Positions 9,151 to 18,400 of a stretch of 64,000 nt of DNA are shown here, one piece after another (within the stretch, counting starts at the first letter, position 1; each line of letters starts with the position of its first letter). The notes beneath the pieces were generated by a model. That model made no database searches. It had not been told where the DNA came from and was given only the letters and a program-made list of their open reading frames with translations. The stretch comes from Mucilaginibacter ginsenosidivorans (GTDB taxonomy: Bacteria; Bacteroidota; Bacteroidia; Sphingobacteriales; Sphingobacteriaceae): the NCBI RefSeq assembly GCF_007971025.1, contig NZ_CP042436.1, forward strand, positions 3,906,001-3,970,000. Reading direction: 5' to 3'. The translations under genes and the position numbers were made by a program.

Positions 9151-9774
9151 TTAATTGATAGCACTTTTTATAAATTTTGCCGGATTACCTGCCCATATCT
9201 CATTCTTTGGAACTGATTTCGCCACAACCGAACCGGCGCCAATTATAGCTCCCTCACCTATCGTAACTCCTTTTAAAATGGTCGAATGAGCTCCAATAAA
9301 TACATCATCCTCAATTACGACTTCCCTACTCTGTGTATTTAATATATCTAATTTAGCATCCCGCCTGTGATACTTGTCAAGCGAATGGAAATCAGTGTCA
9401 TAAATAGCCACGTTGCCTCCAATACGTACGTTATTTCCTATGGTAATTCCTTTAAAACAAATAAAAGCGCTTCCGCTAATTCCCACATTATCACCAATTT
9501 TAAGCACACCATTGTTATACACAATAAAATTACAGCGTTGCTGCCGGCCGATAATGTTAAACCTTTTTCCGTTATTCATCAGGAAATTATCTCCTATTGA
9601 AAACTTGCCTGTATCCCACACATCGATAACAGGAACGCCGTTCGATCGCAGGCCTTTACCAACCTGCACATCGTTTACTTTCAGTTTGAACCAAACCGGT
9701 ATTTTCACCCACTTTAAGTAGGTAACAATATATATTTTTTTAAGCTGCTTATAGATGTATACGTGTGTTTTCAT
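9151..9774 (-). CDS. Hexapeptide-repeat O-acetyltransferase
   Basis: A 207-residue left-handed beta-helix acyltransferase. Hexapeptides such as VGISGSAFICFKGITIGNNV and VFIGAHSTILKGVTIGEGAI, the conserved YDTDFHSLD loop with the catalytic histidine, and the C-terminal IWAGNPAKFIKS signature match WbbJ/WcaF-type CoA-dependent O-acetyltransferases. It is a second, different acyltransferase within the cluster, so the polymer may carry more than one acyl decoration. It lies 19 bases after the flippase gene. Confidence 0.88.
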   Translation of the reverse strand: MKTHVYIYKQLKKIYIVTYLKWVKIPVWFKLKVNDVQVGKGLRSNGVPVIDVWDTGKFSIGDNFLMNNGKRFNIIGRQQRCNFIVYNNGVLKIGDNVGISGSAFICFKGITIGNNVRIGGNVAIYDTDFHSLDKYHRRDAKLDILNTQSREVVIEDDVFIGAHSTILKGVTIGEGAIIGAGSVVAKSVPKNEIWAGNPAKFIKSAIN

Positions 9775-9793
9775 TCGGATTAAAAGGGTATAG

Positions 9794-11155
9794 TTACTTG
9801 TTCCAGATACCGGTAGCCTTTTGTTTAACTATCAAATTGACCTGGTAGGTAAAGATCACATTCATCAATAATACCATAACCGTGTTTGCTATTACAGAGC
9901 CCGATACACCCAACCAATGGATCAGTACAATAGATAAAGGAATATTTAATACAGCGGTGCCAACAACAAAGATCAATTGCATCCGCAACTTACCTATGCC
10001 GTTAAGTGTATAGGCATAAATAGATTGCCAGGCCACAGTAAGAACGAATATGGCCATATTAAGCGACAGAAAATTCGGCACATCAACTTTACCATGAAGC
10101 CATAATTGATAAAAAATGGACGAGAATAAATAAAGGACCGTCGTAAGTACGCCCACATATACCCATAGCATCCGCATTTTTTTTAGCGAGTGCTTTATCC
10201 AGCCCCAATCGTTTTTGGCTGCAGCATCTGTAAAGGCGCTCCAGTAAGGAGTCATGATAATACTGAATATGACAGAAATAAGCGAAAAATATTTATAAGC
10301 TACGTTAAAAGTTGTTACTTCATCAGGACCAAGTGTACGCGTTATCAGGATATTATCCGTCTGATACAACACAACTGCACCCATCTGGATAAAAAAGAAT
10401 ACTCCGCCGGTACTAAGAAGGCTCCTGGCACTCCCAAAGTCTATGTAACTGAACTTGGGCGCATAAAGCTTAAACTCTGTGCTGTAAAGATAAATATTGG
10501 CAAAAAGGAACACGACAAGAGGTGACCCTGCTACGGCAAATACCAATAAAAATAAGCTGCCATGGGTAAACATGGTAAGCAGTAAAATTATTATGAATGT
10601 CAAGACCTGGCCCAACAACAGTATCAAAGACGATTTAAATGGCTGATGGGCGGCCATCAGTACACTATTTATGGGTTGAAGAAAAAATTGAACGCAAAAC
10701 GAACCTATGGCAATAAGAACTATCGGCCAGATATTGTAACTAACGGTATCTTTAACATTCAGCATTTGGTTCCAATCAAAAAAGGAACCGACAATAAAAA
10801 AAGTTAAAAAGATCGTAACTGATATCAGAAATAAAATAGCGTAAGTAGTGCTGATGTATTTTACAATGTTATCCCGCTCGCCCAGGGCAAGCGAGTGAGC
10901 CATTTTGTTCCGCAATCCGTTGCTTAATCCAATATCGAAAGTATTCATCCACATAACCAGCGACGCTATAGTGAGCCAAATACCATATTGGCCCTTGCTT
11001 ACGTAGCCAATAGTCATAGGTATCAGGATGAAACCTATCAAAACACCTGCTCCTTTGATCAGCAGCGTGTACGCAATATTTCTTTTAATCTTTAGTGTAC
11101 GCTCATGACCGCCGTTCCAAAAACCCTGTACCTTGCTTCTTAAATACGATAACAT
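9794..11155 (-). CDS. Wzx-like polysaccharide flippase
   Basis: A 453-residue MOP-superfamily transporter with roughly 12-14 hydrophobic helices. The N-terminal region (YTLLIKGAGVLIGFILIPMT, then YGIWLTIASLVMWMNTFDIG and GLSNGLRNKMAHSLALG) is typical of oligosaccharide flippases, and the second half repeats the fold. It would move the undecaprenyl-linked repeat unit across the inner membrane ahead of polymerisation. The 180 bases upstream (11156-11335) separate it from the Wzc-like gene; I see no gene there, so a second promoter is possible. Confidence 0.88.
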   Translation of the reverse strand: MLSYLRSKVQGFWNGGHERTLKIKRNIAYTLLIKGAGVLIGFILIPMTIGYVSKGQYGIWLTIASLVMWMNTFDIGLSNGLRNKMAHSLALGERDNIVKYISTTYAILFLISVTIFLTFFIVGSFFDWNQMLNVKDTVSYNIWPIVLIAIGSFCVQFFLQPINSVLMAAHQPFKSSLILLLGQVLTFIIILLLTMFTHGSLFLLVFAVAGSPLVVFLFANIYLYSTEFKLYAPKFSYIDFGSARSLLSTGGVFFFIQMGAVVLYQTDNILITRTLGPDEVTTFNVAYKYFSLISVIFSIIMTPYWSAFTDAAAKNDWGWIKHSLKKMRMLWVYVGVLTTVLYLFSSIFYQLWLHGKVDVPNFLSLNMAIFVLTVAWQSIYAYTLNGIGKLRMQLIFVVGTAVLNIPLSIVLIHWLGVSGSVIANTVMVLLMNVIFTYQVNLIVKQKATGIWNK

Positions 11156-11335
11156 CAGCTATTTATTAAATTTCATATAAGAATCCATCCGCATTAAATC
11201 CACTACGCTTTTATTTTAATACCGGAGTATCGGGATGGAAGGCAGTAAAAAAAACTTCCAAGTGTGAATGATGAATTGATACCCGAAAAGCAGCGCCCCG
11301 CTTTAAATTAAGATCATTTGAATAAAATGCTGCAT

Positions 11336-13717
11336 TTAAAACCGTTTGAAAAAATCACTAAATATGCCTCTTGAATATTTTTTCCTGGCTTCCTTACTTT
11401 CAATATAATCCCCGTAACCATATGAAGTATAACCGCTATACCCGTAACGTCCTTTTTCAATCCCGTTGAATACAATATTCAGCTTTGGAAAATGCTGCTC
11501 TTCTTCGAGGTTCTTCATAAAAGGCAGAATTGTTTTAGGCGTATACCCCTGGCGTACTACATAAAGTGTTACATCAACCAGGCGCGAAAGTATAATTGCA
11601 TCAGTAACTATACTAACCGGCGGCGTATCCACTATAATATCGTCATAATGTTCCCGAAGCCATTCAAACAACTTAGTTGTGCTTTCTTGTTCAAGTAATT
11701 CCGATGGATTGGTATCAATTGTACCACTTCCCATCACATCCAGGTTTGGATACAATTCCGATTTTTGAATGATCCTGGTTTCAGTAGCTTCGCCAATAAG
11801 GTAGTTCGAAATACCTACGTGATCTTTCTGTATGTCCAAAACAGCTGTAACCCTTGGTTTGCGCAGGTCCATTTCCAGGATGATCGTTTTTCTACCTGAG
11901 GCAGCCAATGCAACTGCCAGGTTAGTCGCAACAAAGCTTTTTCCTTCAGTTGCTATGCTTGATGTAAGCAGCGTTACACGCCCTTTATCTGTTTTTTCGT
12001 GCAGATAGTGCAGTTTTGTTCGCAATGTCCTAAACTCTTCGGCAAGCGCAAATTTACCCCTGTCGTGTACAACGATAGGGTTTTTTGACTTTTCAAAAGT
12101 TAACTCGCTCAATATCGGAATGGACACTGCTCTTGTAATGTCCTTATTCGTACTTATCCTGTTACGAAAGGTGTGCCTACCGAGGATTAACCCTGTAGGG
12201 ATAAATAAACCTAATGCGAGTCCGGCGGCAAGAGGTATCATTTTCTTCGATCCTTTGGGCGGCACCACATAAGCCGTGTCAACCGTACGGGCATCGATCT
12301 GGGTGGACGCATAGCTTAATGCTACCTCCTCCCGTTTCTGCTGAAGATAAGTATAAAGCGTTTCTTTTAATTGCTGCGCGCGCATCAGGCTAACTAATTC
12401 CTGTTCCTGTTTCGGCACATCTCTAATTTGGGTCTGCGCCTTGTTTCCGTAGCTTTGTAACTGACGTTTCTTTGCAAGCAGGGTTGACTTGGTGCTTGCT
12501 ATGTTTTCCTTTATAGCTGAACGAGCTGCCTTTATCTGGCTGTTTATAGGATCGAAGATCGGGTTGCTTTCAGGTGTGTTAGCCAGCATTCTCTCACGTT
12601 CCTGCTGAAGGTCTACCAGTTTTTGCACCAGCGATGAAAGCCCCTGATCAGTTATACCTGCGGTTGATGGAACACTTGACCGGCCAGGCGAATTCACATA
12701 GCTTTCAATAGCCTGCACCGTACTAAGTTGGATATCAACATCCTGCATCTCCCGATCATTCACTTGAGTATTCTGAAGGTACGAATCGGATTGCTTACTA
12801 ATATCATTTATACCGCGACTGCTTCTGTAGCTTTGAACATCATTCTCCGCGGTTGACAATTCGCCTTTTAGCGAGGCAAGGCGCTTATCTATAAAATCGA
12901 GGGTATTTTGTGTAAGGAGATTTTTCGCATTCATATTCTCCTCGTTATAGCGATATATAACATCGTTCACCACATCCTTACCTCTCTGTGGCAGCTGATC
13001 GGTATAACTTAACTCAATTGTCGAAGCTTGTTTATCAAGCAATGTAACCGATATCGCACCCTGGAAACCATTTGCAACAGCATTTGGATCGGATACGGTG
13101 ATATTGATGGTTGAACCGATATAATCTTTTATATCCTTTGTCGGATTCAATTTCCAGGTGCCAAAGCTATTTGACAACGTGTTCGAAAAATGGAATAATT
13201 TTGCTTTATCAAAGGCACCTTTTAATAAAAAGGTACTGGTGTCTTTTATAACAACTTCAAATTTATGATCACCTATAAGCTGGCCATTAATAAGTTCAAA
13301 TTCGACCGGGCTTTTCTTATAAAGGTCCTCTTTTTTAACAAGTTTTGATTCGCGGCTATAATTGATATATAATTTCAGGTCGTATACTACCCTGCTAATC
13401 AAGTTTCTCGATTTTAATATCTGTATTTCGTTTTCAACAACTTGCGGGGCATCTGTAACCTCAAGCTGATCCAGCACATCCTTGTGGCTTGTTTTGTTGT
13501 CTCTGTCATCCGTTAAAACAATGGAGGCCTTTACCTCATAACCCGGCTTTACAAGTTTAGAGTATACAAAACCTGCACCACCGCATATAATCAACAACAG
13601 GATATATAAAGGCCAGTGATATAAGTACTTACCTAGTATTTCACGGAAATTTAATAATTCTTCGTTACTAACCGGTTTGGGTTTATTTCGACTTGCAGCA
13701 GATGTTTGGGCACACAT
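11336..13717 (-). CDS. Wzc-like polysaccharide co-polymerase / tyrosine autokinase
   Basis: A 793-residue protein: an N-terminal Wzz domain with a membrane segment near residues 37-55, a long periplasmic coiled-coil region with GNVR-like end (about 240-475), a second membrane segment near 497-513, and a cytoplasmic BY-kinase domain. The kinase has the P-loop SSIATEGKS (about 586-594), Walker A' IILEMDLRKP (D617) and Walker B DDIIVDTPP. The first P-loop glycine of the usual PGEGKS is replaced by Thr. The tail holds a tyrosine cluster (Y758, 760, 763, 766, 768, 771, 781), the expected autophosphorylation site. It controls polymer length and export with Wzy and the Wza-like protein, 4 bases upstream. 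Confidence 0.93.
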   Translation of the reverse strand: MCAQTSAASRNKPKPVSNEELLNFREILGKYLYHWPLYILLLIICGGAGFVYSKLVKPGYEVKASIVLTDDRDNKTSHKDVLDQLEVTDAPQVVENEIQILKSRNLISRVVYDLKLYINYSRESKLVKKEDLYKKSPVEFELINGQLIGDHKFEVVIKDTSTFLLKGAFDKAKLFHFSNTLSNSFGTWKLNPTKDIKDYIGSTINITVSDPNAVANGFQGAISVTLLDKQASTIELSYTDQLPQRGKDVVNDVIYRYNEENMNAKNLLTQNTLDFIDKRLASLKGELSTAENDVQSYRSSRGINDISKQSDSYLQNTQVNDREMQDVDIQLSTVQAIESYVNSPGRSSVPSTAGITDQGLSSLVQKLVDLQQERERMLANTPESNPIFDPINSQIKAARSAIKENIASTKSTLLAKKRQLQSYGNKAQTQIRDVPKQEQELVSLMRAQQLKETLYTYLQQKREEVALSYASTQIDARTVDTAYVVPPKGSKKMIPLAAGLALGLFIPTGLILGRHTFRNRISTNKDITRAVSIPILSELTFEKSKNPIVVHDRGKFALAEEFRTLRTKLHYLHEKTDKGRVTLLTSSIATEGKSFVATNLAVALAASGRKTIILEMDLRKPRVTAVLDIQKDHVGISNYLIGEATETRIIQKSELYPNLDVMGSGTIDTNPSELLEQESTTKLFEWLREHYDDIIVDTPPVSIVTDAIILSRLVDVTLYVVRQGYTPKTILPFMKNLEEEQHFPKLNIVFNGIEKGRYGYSGYTSYGYGDYIESKEARKKYSRGIFSDFFKRF

Positions 13718-13721
13718 ATAG

Positions 13722-14513
13722 TTATTTGTGATATAATATTACAGTTATAACGAGTGATACAGCCGATACAGCAGAGATTATCAGAGATGCCGTGCGGTAA
13801 CCTGTATCGTATTGAGCGAATTTAGTACGATCAGGGTCAACGTAAAGTATGTCGTTATTCCTTAGATAATAGTAAGGTGATTCGAATAGTTTTTTAGAAG
13901 TAAGGTCGATAGGTATAAATTCCCGTTTGCCGTTAATTTCCCTGATCAGCAAAACATTCTGACGCTTCCCGGTAATGGTCAGGTCCCCTGCACTACTTAG
14001 CGCATCGAGTATTGACACTTTTTCGTTCTGGAAAGTATACACGTCCGGTTTCATCACATCACCCATAACGCCGATTTTGAAATTAAGGATGCGGATATTG
14101 ACCACCGGCAGATTAACATATTTTACCAACGATTTTTCCAGTTGATCTCTTAAGTCGGTTGTTGTGTAACCGGCTACTTTCATTGTACCCAGGTAAGGCA
14201 CCTGTATATTACCTTTGGTGTCAACCAGGTAACCCACAACTGCATTACTCGGCGTAAAATCAGAGTTGACACCATTAACCCGGTTTAAGTTATAGTTGAA
14301 AACAGCTACTGCTGCGGGATCCGAGTTACTGGTAACGCTTATACCCAATATATCGCCCGATTGTATAGTAAGCGGTGAATAATTTTTGATTTCCTGCGAT
14401 ACTACAGACGAACGGTCAAGGTCCTGGAAATAGGGTACCTGCTTGTAAGTGCCGCAAGACGCCGCGAAAAACAATAAACCTACGATAACAAGATTGATAA
14501 AAGTACGCTTCAT
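13722..14513 (-). CDS. Wza-like polysaccharide export lipoprotein
   Basis: A 263-residue outer-membrane auxiliary protein. A lipoprotein signal peptide ends in FAASC (Cys20). It is followed by a polysaccharide-export (Poly_export) domain with SPLTIQSGDILGISVTSN and then an SLBB-type segment (MGDVMKPDVYTFQNEKVS). A final hydrophobic helix (ASLIISAVSAVSLVITVILY) is close to the C-terminus, as in Wza where the last helix forms the outer-membrane pore. First gene of the cluster, with 440 bases of non-coding sequence upstream that must hold the cluster promoter; I could not assign a clear -33/-7 pair there. Confidence 0.92.
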   Translation of the reverse strand: MKRTFINLVIVGLLFFAASCGTYKQVPYFQDLDRSSVVSQEIKNYSPLTIQSGDILGISVTSNSDPAAVAVFNYNLNRVNGVNSDFTPSNAVVGYLVDTKGNIQVPYLGTMKVAGYTTTDLRDQLEKSLVKYVNLPVVNIRILNFKIGVMGDVMKPDVYTFQNEKVSILDALSSAGDLTITGKRQNVLLIREINGKREFIPIDLTSKKLFESPYYYLRNNDILYVDPDRTKFAQYDTGYRTASLIISAVSAVSLVITVILYHK

Positions 14514-14801
14514 TTTATCTACGTTTTAGTTTAATTAATTAAGCCCACCGAAAATAAGTAAAAATATTTACATAAAAGGTACAGAGACGCTGGGCCACAA
14601 ACGGCTTCTTTCTACCGCAACTTAAACGTATTTTCAGTAAATAAGTTTGAATAATTCGAATTAAATGCATTCCAAAAATTGCTTCTACCTCATCTGAAAA
14701 TATTTTTCAAATTCTTTTCAAAAAGTTGCAACCCTGCTCTATTAGCTTCCGTAAAAATTAAATAGAAAGTTAACCAGCTATTAAAGTTCAATTTCCAATT
14801 T

Positions 14802-14921
14802 ATGACCACCCCCGCTCAAATGACAAAAACTGATCGAATCCTTATCGTGTCGATATACACCGTTAGTGTTGGCGTATTTTGTTTTGCCTGTTTTATGGCT
14901 ATCCGGCACTTCCTGTTTTAA
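14802..14921 (+). CDS. Possible 39-residue single-span membrane protein
   Basis: This open frame lies in the otherwise empty stretch 14514-14953, on the strand opposite to both neighbours. It encodes MTTPAQMTKTDRILIVSIY and then a continuous hydrophobic segment (about residues 13-36), ending IRHFLF. A short polar N-terminus, one membrane span and a basic residue after it look like a genuine small membrane protein. There is no clear Shine-Dalgarno sequence and no exact promoter box, so it may be chance. The rest of the interval is AT-rich with no other structure that I can see. Confidence 0.3.
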   Translation: MTTPAQMTKTDRILIVSIYTVSVGVFCFACFMAIRHFLF

Positions 14922-14953
14922 TTCCCTGCGATAGTAATAAAATAACTAAAAGC

Positions 14954-15391
14954 CTATACCGGCTTGAATAAGAACACAAAATGTTCGGCTTGTATATAAT
15001 CAATATGATTATAAAACTCGAATGCCGGCATGTGTTTGTTCGTCATAAGCGTTATTACCTCAAACCCCTGCTCGCGCGAATATTCCTCGGCATGATCAAG
15101 CAGACTTTTTCCGTAACCCTTTCCACGACTTTCAGGAGCTACAAATAATTCATCAATATATAAAAGGTCATTTGTCCACCATGTTTTGGAATGCCCTAAC
15201 ATGGCGCCGGCAATATTATCGCCTTCAACCAGTACAAATCCTACAAACCTGCTTCGCTCGGTATACTCTGTGAGGTATTTTACAGCCTTTTCATGACTGA
15301 AGTTATAGTTCCAGGGTGGCCTGTTGTATGCCAGCACATACAAGCGGGCACATTGCTCTATATCATTTTGGGTTAGGGGCCTTATTGTCAT
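14954..15391 (-). CDS. GNAT-family N-acetyltransferase
   Basis: A 145-residue GNAT-fold enzyme. TIRPLTQNDIEQCARLYVLAY is the N-terminal strand-helix, YIDELFVAPESRGKGYGKSL is motif A with the acetyl-CoA pyrophosphate loop (R-G-K-G-Y-G), and MPAFEFYNHIDY is motif B. Such proteins acetylate small molecules, aminoglycosides or protein N-termini; the substrate cannot be inferred. It lies 102 bases downstream of the NRPS-like gene on the same strand, so it could modify that product, but this is only positional. Confidence 0.88.
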   Translation of the reverse strand: MTIRPLTQNDIEQCARLYVLAYNRPPWNYNFSHEKAVKYLTEYTERSRFVGFVLVEGDNIAGAMLGHSKTWWTNDLLYIDELFVAPESRGKGYGKSLLDHAEEYSREQGFEVITLMTNKHMPAFEFYNHIDYIQAEHFVFLFKPV

Positions 15392-15493
15392 TTGGAATAT
15401 ATTATCAATAGTTATTTAACACTGTCGGGCTTTCTGCTATATGTTTTGCAGGCAGCGTTTGTCGTTTAACACTGATTTAAAAAAATTGTTCGG

Positions 15494-18400
15494 TCAGGCA
15501 TTATTTAATACTTCCTGCAACCCTTCGGCCAGGCTGGAAACATTTGGCGGAACCATCATGGTCAGGTGATTACCGGGTACCAGGTACCGCTTAACTTCCT
15601 TTGTTGTGTATTTTTTCCAGCCGAGGTAAATTTCATCATCGTTATAATGATCATTAAAATCAGCCTTAAATAGTTGTATATCAATATTCAACGGCGTAAG
15701 TTTATAATCTTTAAATGCAGCAAAATACCTCTGCTTTATCGAATCGAGTAAAGCGTAATATTCAGCCGATTCAGGCTTTTCCTGCAAGCCAACCTTATTT
15801 GTCAGCACCTCTTTATTTGACCTGAATTTATACGCCAATTGTTTTCGAAGCGATTTCTTACCACCCAGGAACCTTGGTAAATAACGTTTTACGATCTTTG
15901 GCGTAATTACATACCACGGTTCTGTTTCCCTTGCGTTATCGGCATCGGTATCGAAAATGATAAGTTCTTTTACTTCCTTACCCATTGCTTGTAATTTGCG
16001 GGCCATTTCCACAGCCAAAAATCCTCCGATAGAATATCCGGCAATGGCATAAGGCCCCGCTGGATTATGTTTTAGCAGTTCATCGGTGTAAAAAGACGCG
16101 ATATCCTCTATATTGTTAAACGAAGCATCTTCGCCATCAAGACCTATCCCCTGCACACCAAACACGGGCTGTTCCGCATCTACATGCGATGCCAGGTCGT
16201 GAAAGTTGAGCACGTTCAATCCTGCACCATGGACAATATAAAGTGGCATTTTACTGCCTGTAGCTTTTATTGGCACTATGGTACGCCACTTAATGTTCCG
16301 GGTGTCTTCTTTTTCAATAAACGCACTTAGCTGAGCTACAGTTGGATATTGAAATAATACAGCGATAGCATGTTTTTTTCCCAGTTTCTTTTCGATACGC
16401 GTCATTATTTGCACGGCAAGCAGAGAATGCCCACCTATATCAAAAAAGTTGTCATCAATACCAACACGCTGTAATTTTAAAACAGCCTTCCATATTTCGG
16501 CAACCGCCTGCTCTGTTTCCGTACGGGGGGCAACATAATTATCTTTTTGTTGCTCTTCGGCATCAAAATCAGGGAGCGATTTCCTGTCGATCTTATTGTT
16601 TGATGTTAAAGGCAATTCGTCCAGTTCCATCCACAATGTAGGTACCATGTAATCAGGCAGTTTTGCTTTCAGGAAGTCGATCACCTTATCGCGGCTGTAA
16701 TCCCCTTTACCTACCACGTAACTTACCAGGCGTTTTTTCTTGTCTTTATCATCTTTAGCCAAAACAACTGCCTGCCTTACCACATCGCACTGGCCCAGAA
16801 CGCTTTCGATCTCACCCAGTTCAATACGGTAACCTCGGATTTTCACCTGGTTGTCCTTGCGGCCAATAAATTCCATATTCAGGCTGGGCAGCATGCGGCC
16901 AAGGTCGCCTGTACGGTACATCCTACCACCTGCCTTATTGTTAAAAGGGTCTTTTACAAACGAATAATTTGTTTTTGCCTCATCATTAGCATAACCGCGT
17001 GCAACTCCCACACCGCCAATGTATAACTCACCCGGTATACCTACCGGCTGTGGTTGCAATTGATCGTTAAGAATATAGAAGAAGTTATTTGCCAGCGGCC
17101 TGCCGTAGGGTATGCTATTCCAATCCTTGCCCACCTCATTCACCGGGAAGAAATTTGACCATACTGTGCCTTCAGTGGCGCCCCCCAGGCTTATAACTTT
17201 TGTTTTTGGGAAATATTTTTTTATCCTGTCGGGCAGGTTAACCGGTATCCAGTCGCCACTCATAAATACCACCCTGAGTGTTTCCTGTATGTAATCCTGG
17301 TCGCGGCTTTCCAGCTCCCTTACCAGGTAATCCATGGTTGTGGGTACAGAATCCCAGAATGTAATGCCGTAATTAAGCATCATATCTTTAAGCTTCGGAA
17401 CATCCATCAATTCCTGTTGTTCAACAATCACAACAGATCCCCCGGCCGCAAGTATCCCAAATATATCATAAACCGAAAGGTCAAAACACATGGATGTAAT
17501 GAACAGTAGCTTATCTTCCGAACTGATACTATATTCCTTATTTACCCATAGGCACAGGTTTACAGCCGAATGGTGTTCTATCATCACTCCTTTTGGTCTG
17601 CCTGTCGAGCCCGAGGTGTATATTGTATAGCCTAATTGCTTACTGTCTATTTCGAGCCCTGGATTTTCGGCGCTGTAACCGCTAAAGTCAAGCGTATTGA
17701 TCCTGATAAACTGTTCCGGCGGCACCAGGTCCTGCAATGGGTAATCGCCATCAGCAATAACTTTGATCGCGGCCGAGTTTTGAAGAATATATTCCTGCCG
17801 GTCTATCGGGTATTCCGGGTCAATCGGCACGTAAGCTCCGCCTGCCTTCATTATCCCGAACATTCCGATGATCATATCGAACCCACGCGTGGCTATGATA
17901 CCGATATTGTCGGTACGCTGCACACCGTGCCCGATAAGAAAGTGGGCCAGCTGATTGGCTTTTTTATTTAGTTCACTGTAGGTCAGCGTCTTATCGTGTT
18001 GGCGCAATGCTATCCCTTCGGGTGTTTTGGCAACTTGCTCTTCAAAAATATCTACAAGGGTTTTTTCAGCCGGGTAGTAAGTTAAAGTATCGTTAAATTT
18101 TACTTGTATATCCTCTATTTCAGCAGGCGTAAGCATAGGCAATGCACCTGTTTTATTCTCCGTATCCTCTCCTATTGATCTCAACAATTGCTCATAGTGG
18201 CCTGCCATCCGCTCAATGGTTCCCTTTTTAAACAAATTGACATTATAAAACAACTCAGCAGATACCCCGGACACAGAATTGTTAATAACCAATGAGATAT
18301 CGTATTTGGCTGCTTCCTTTTTTACAGCTTCGTTAACCTCACTTTGTAATGAAAAAGTTGTGTTAAAGAGCGGATTTGGCCCCTTGTGATCTTTAGCTAA

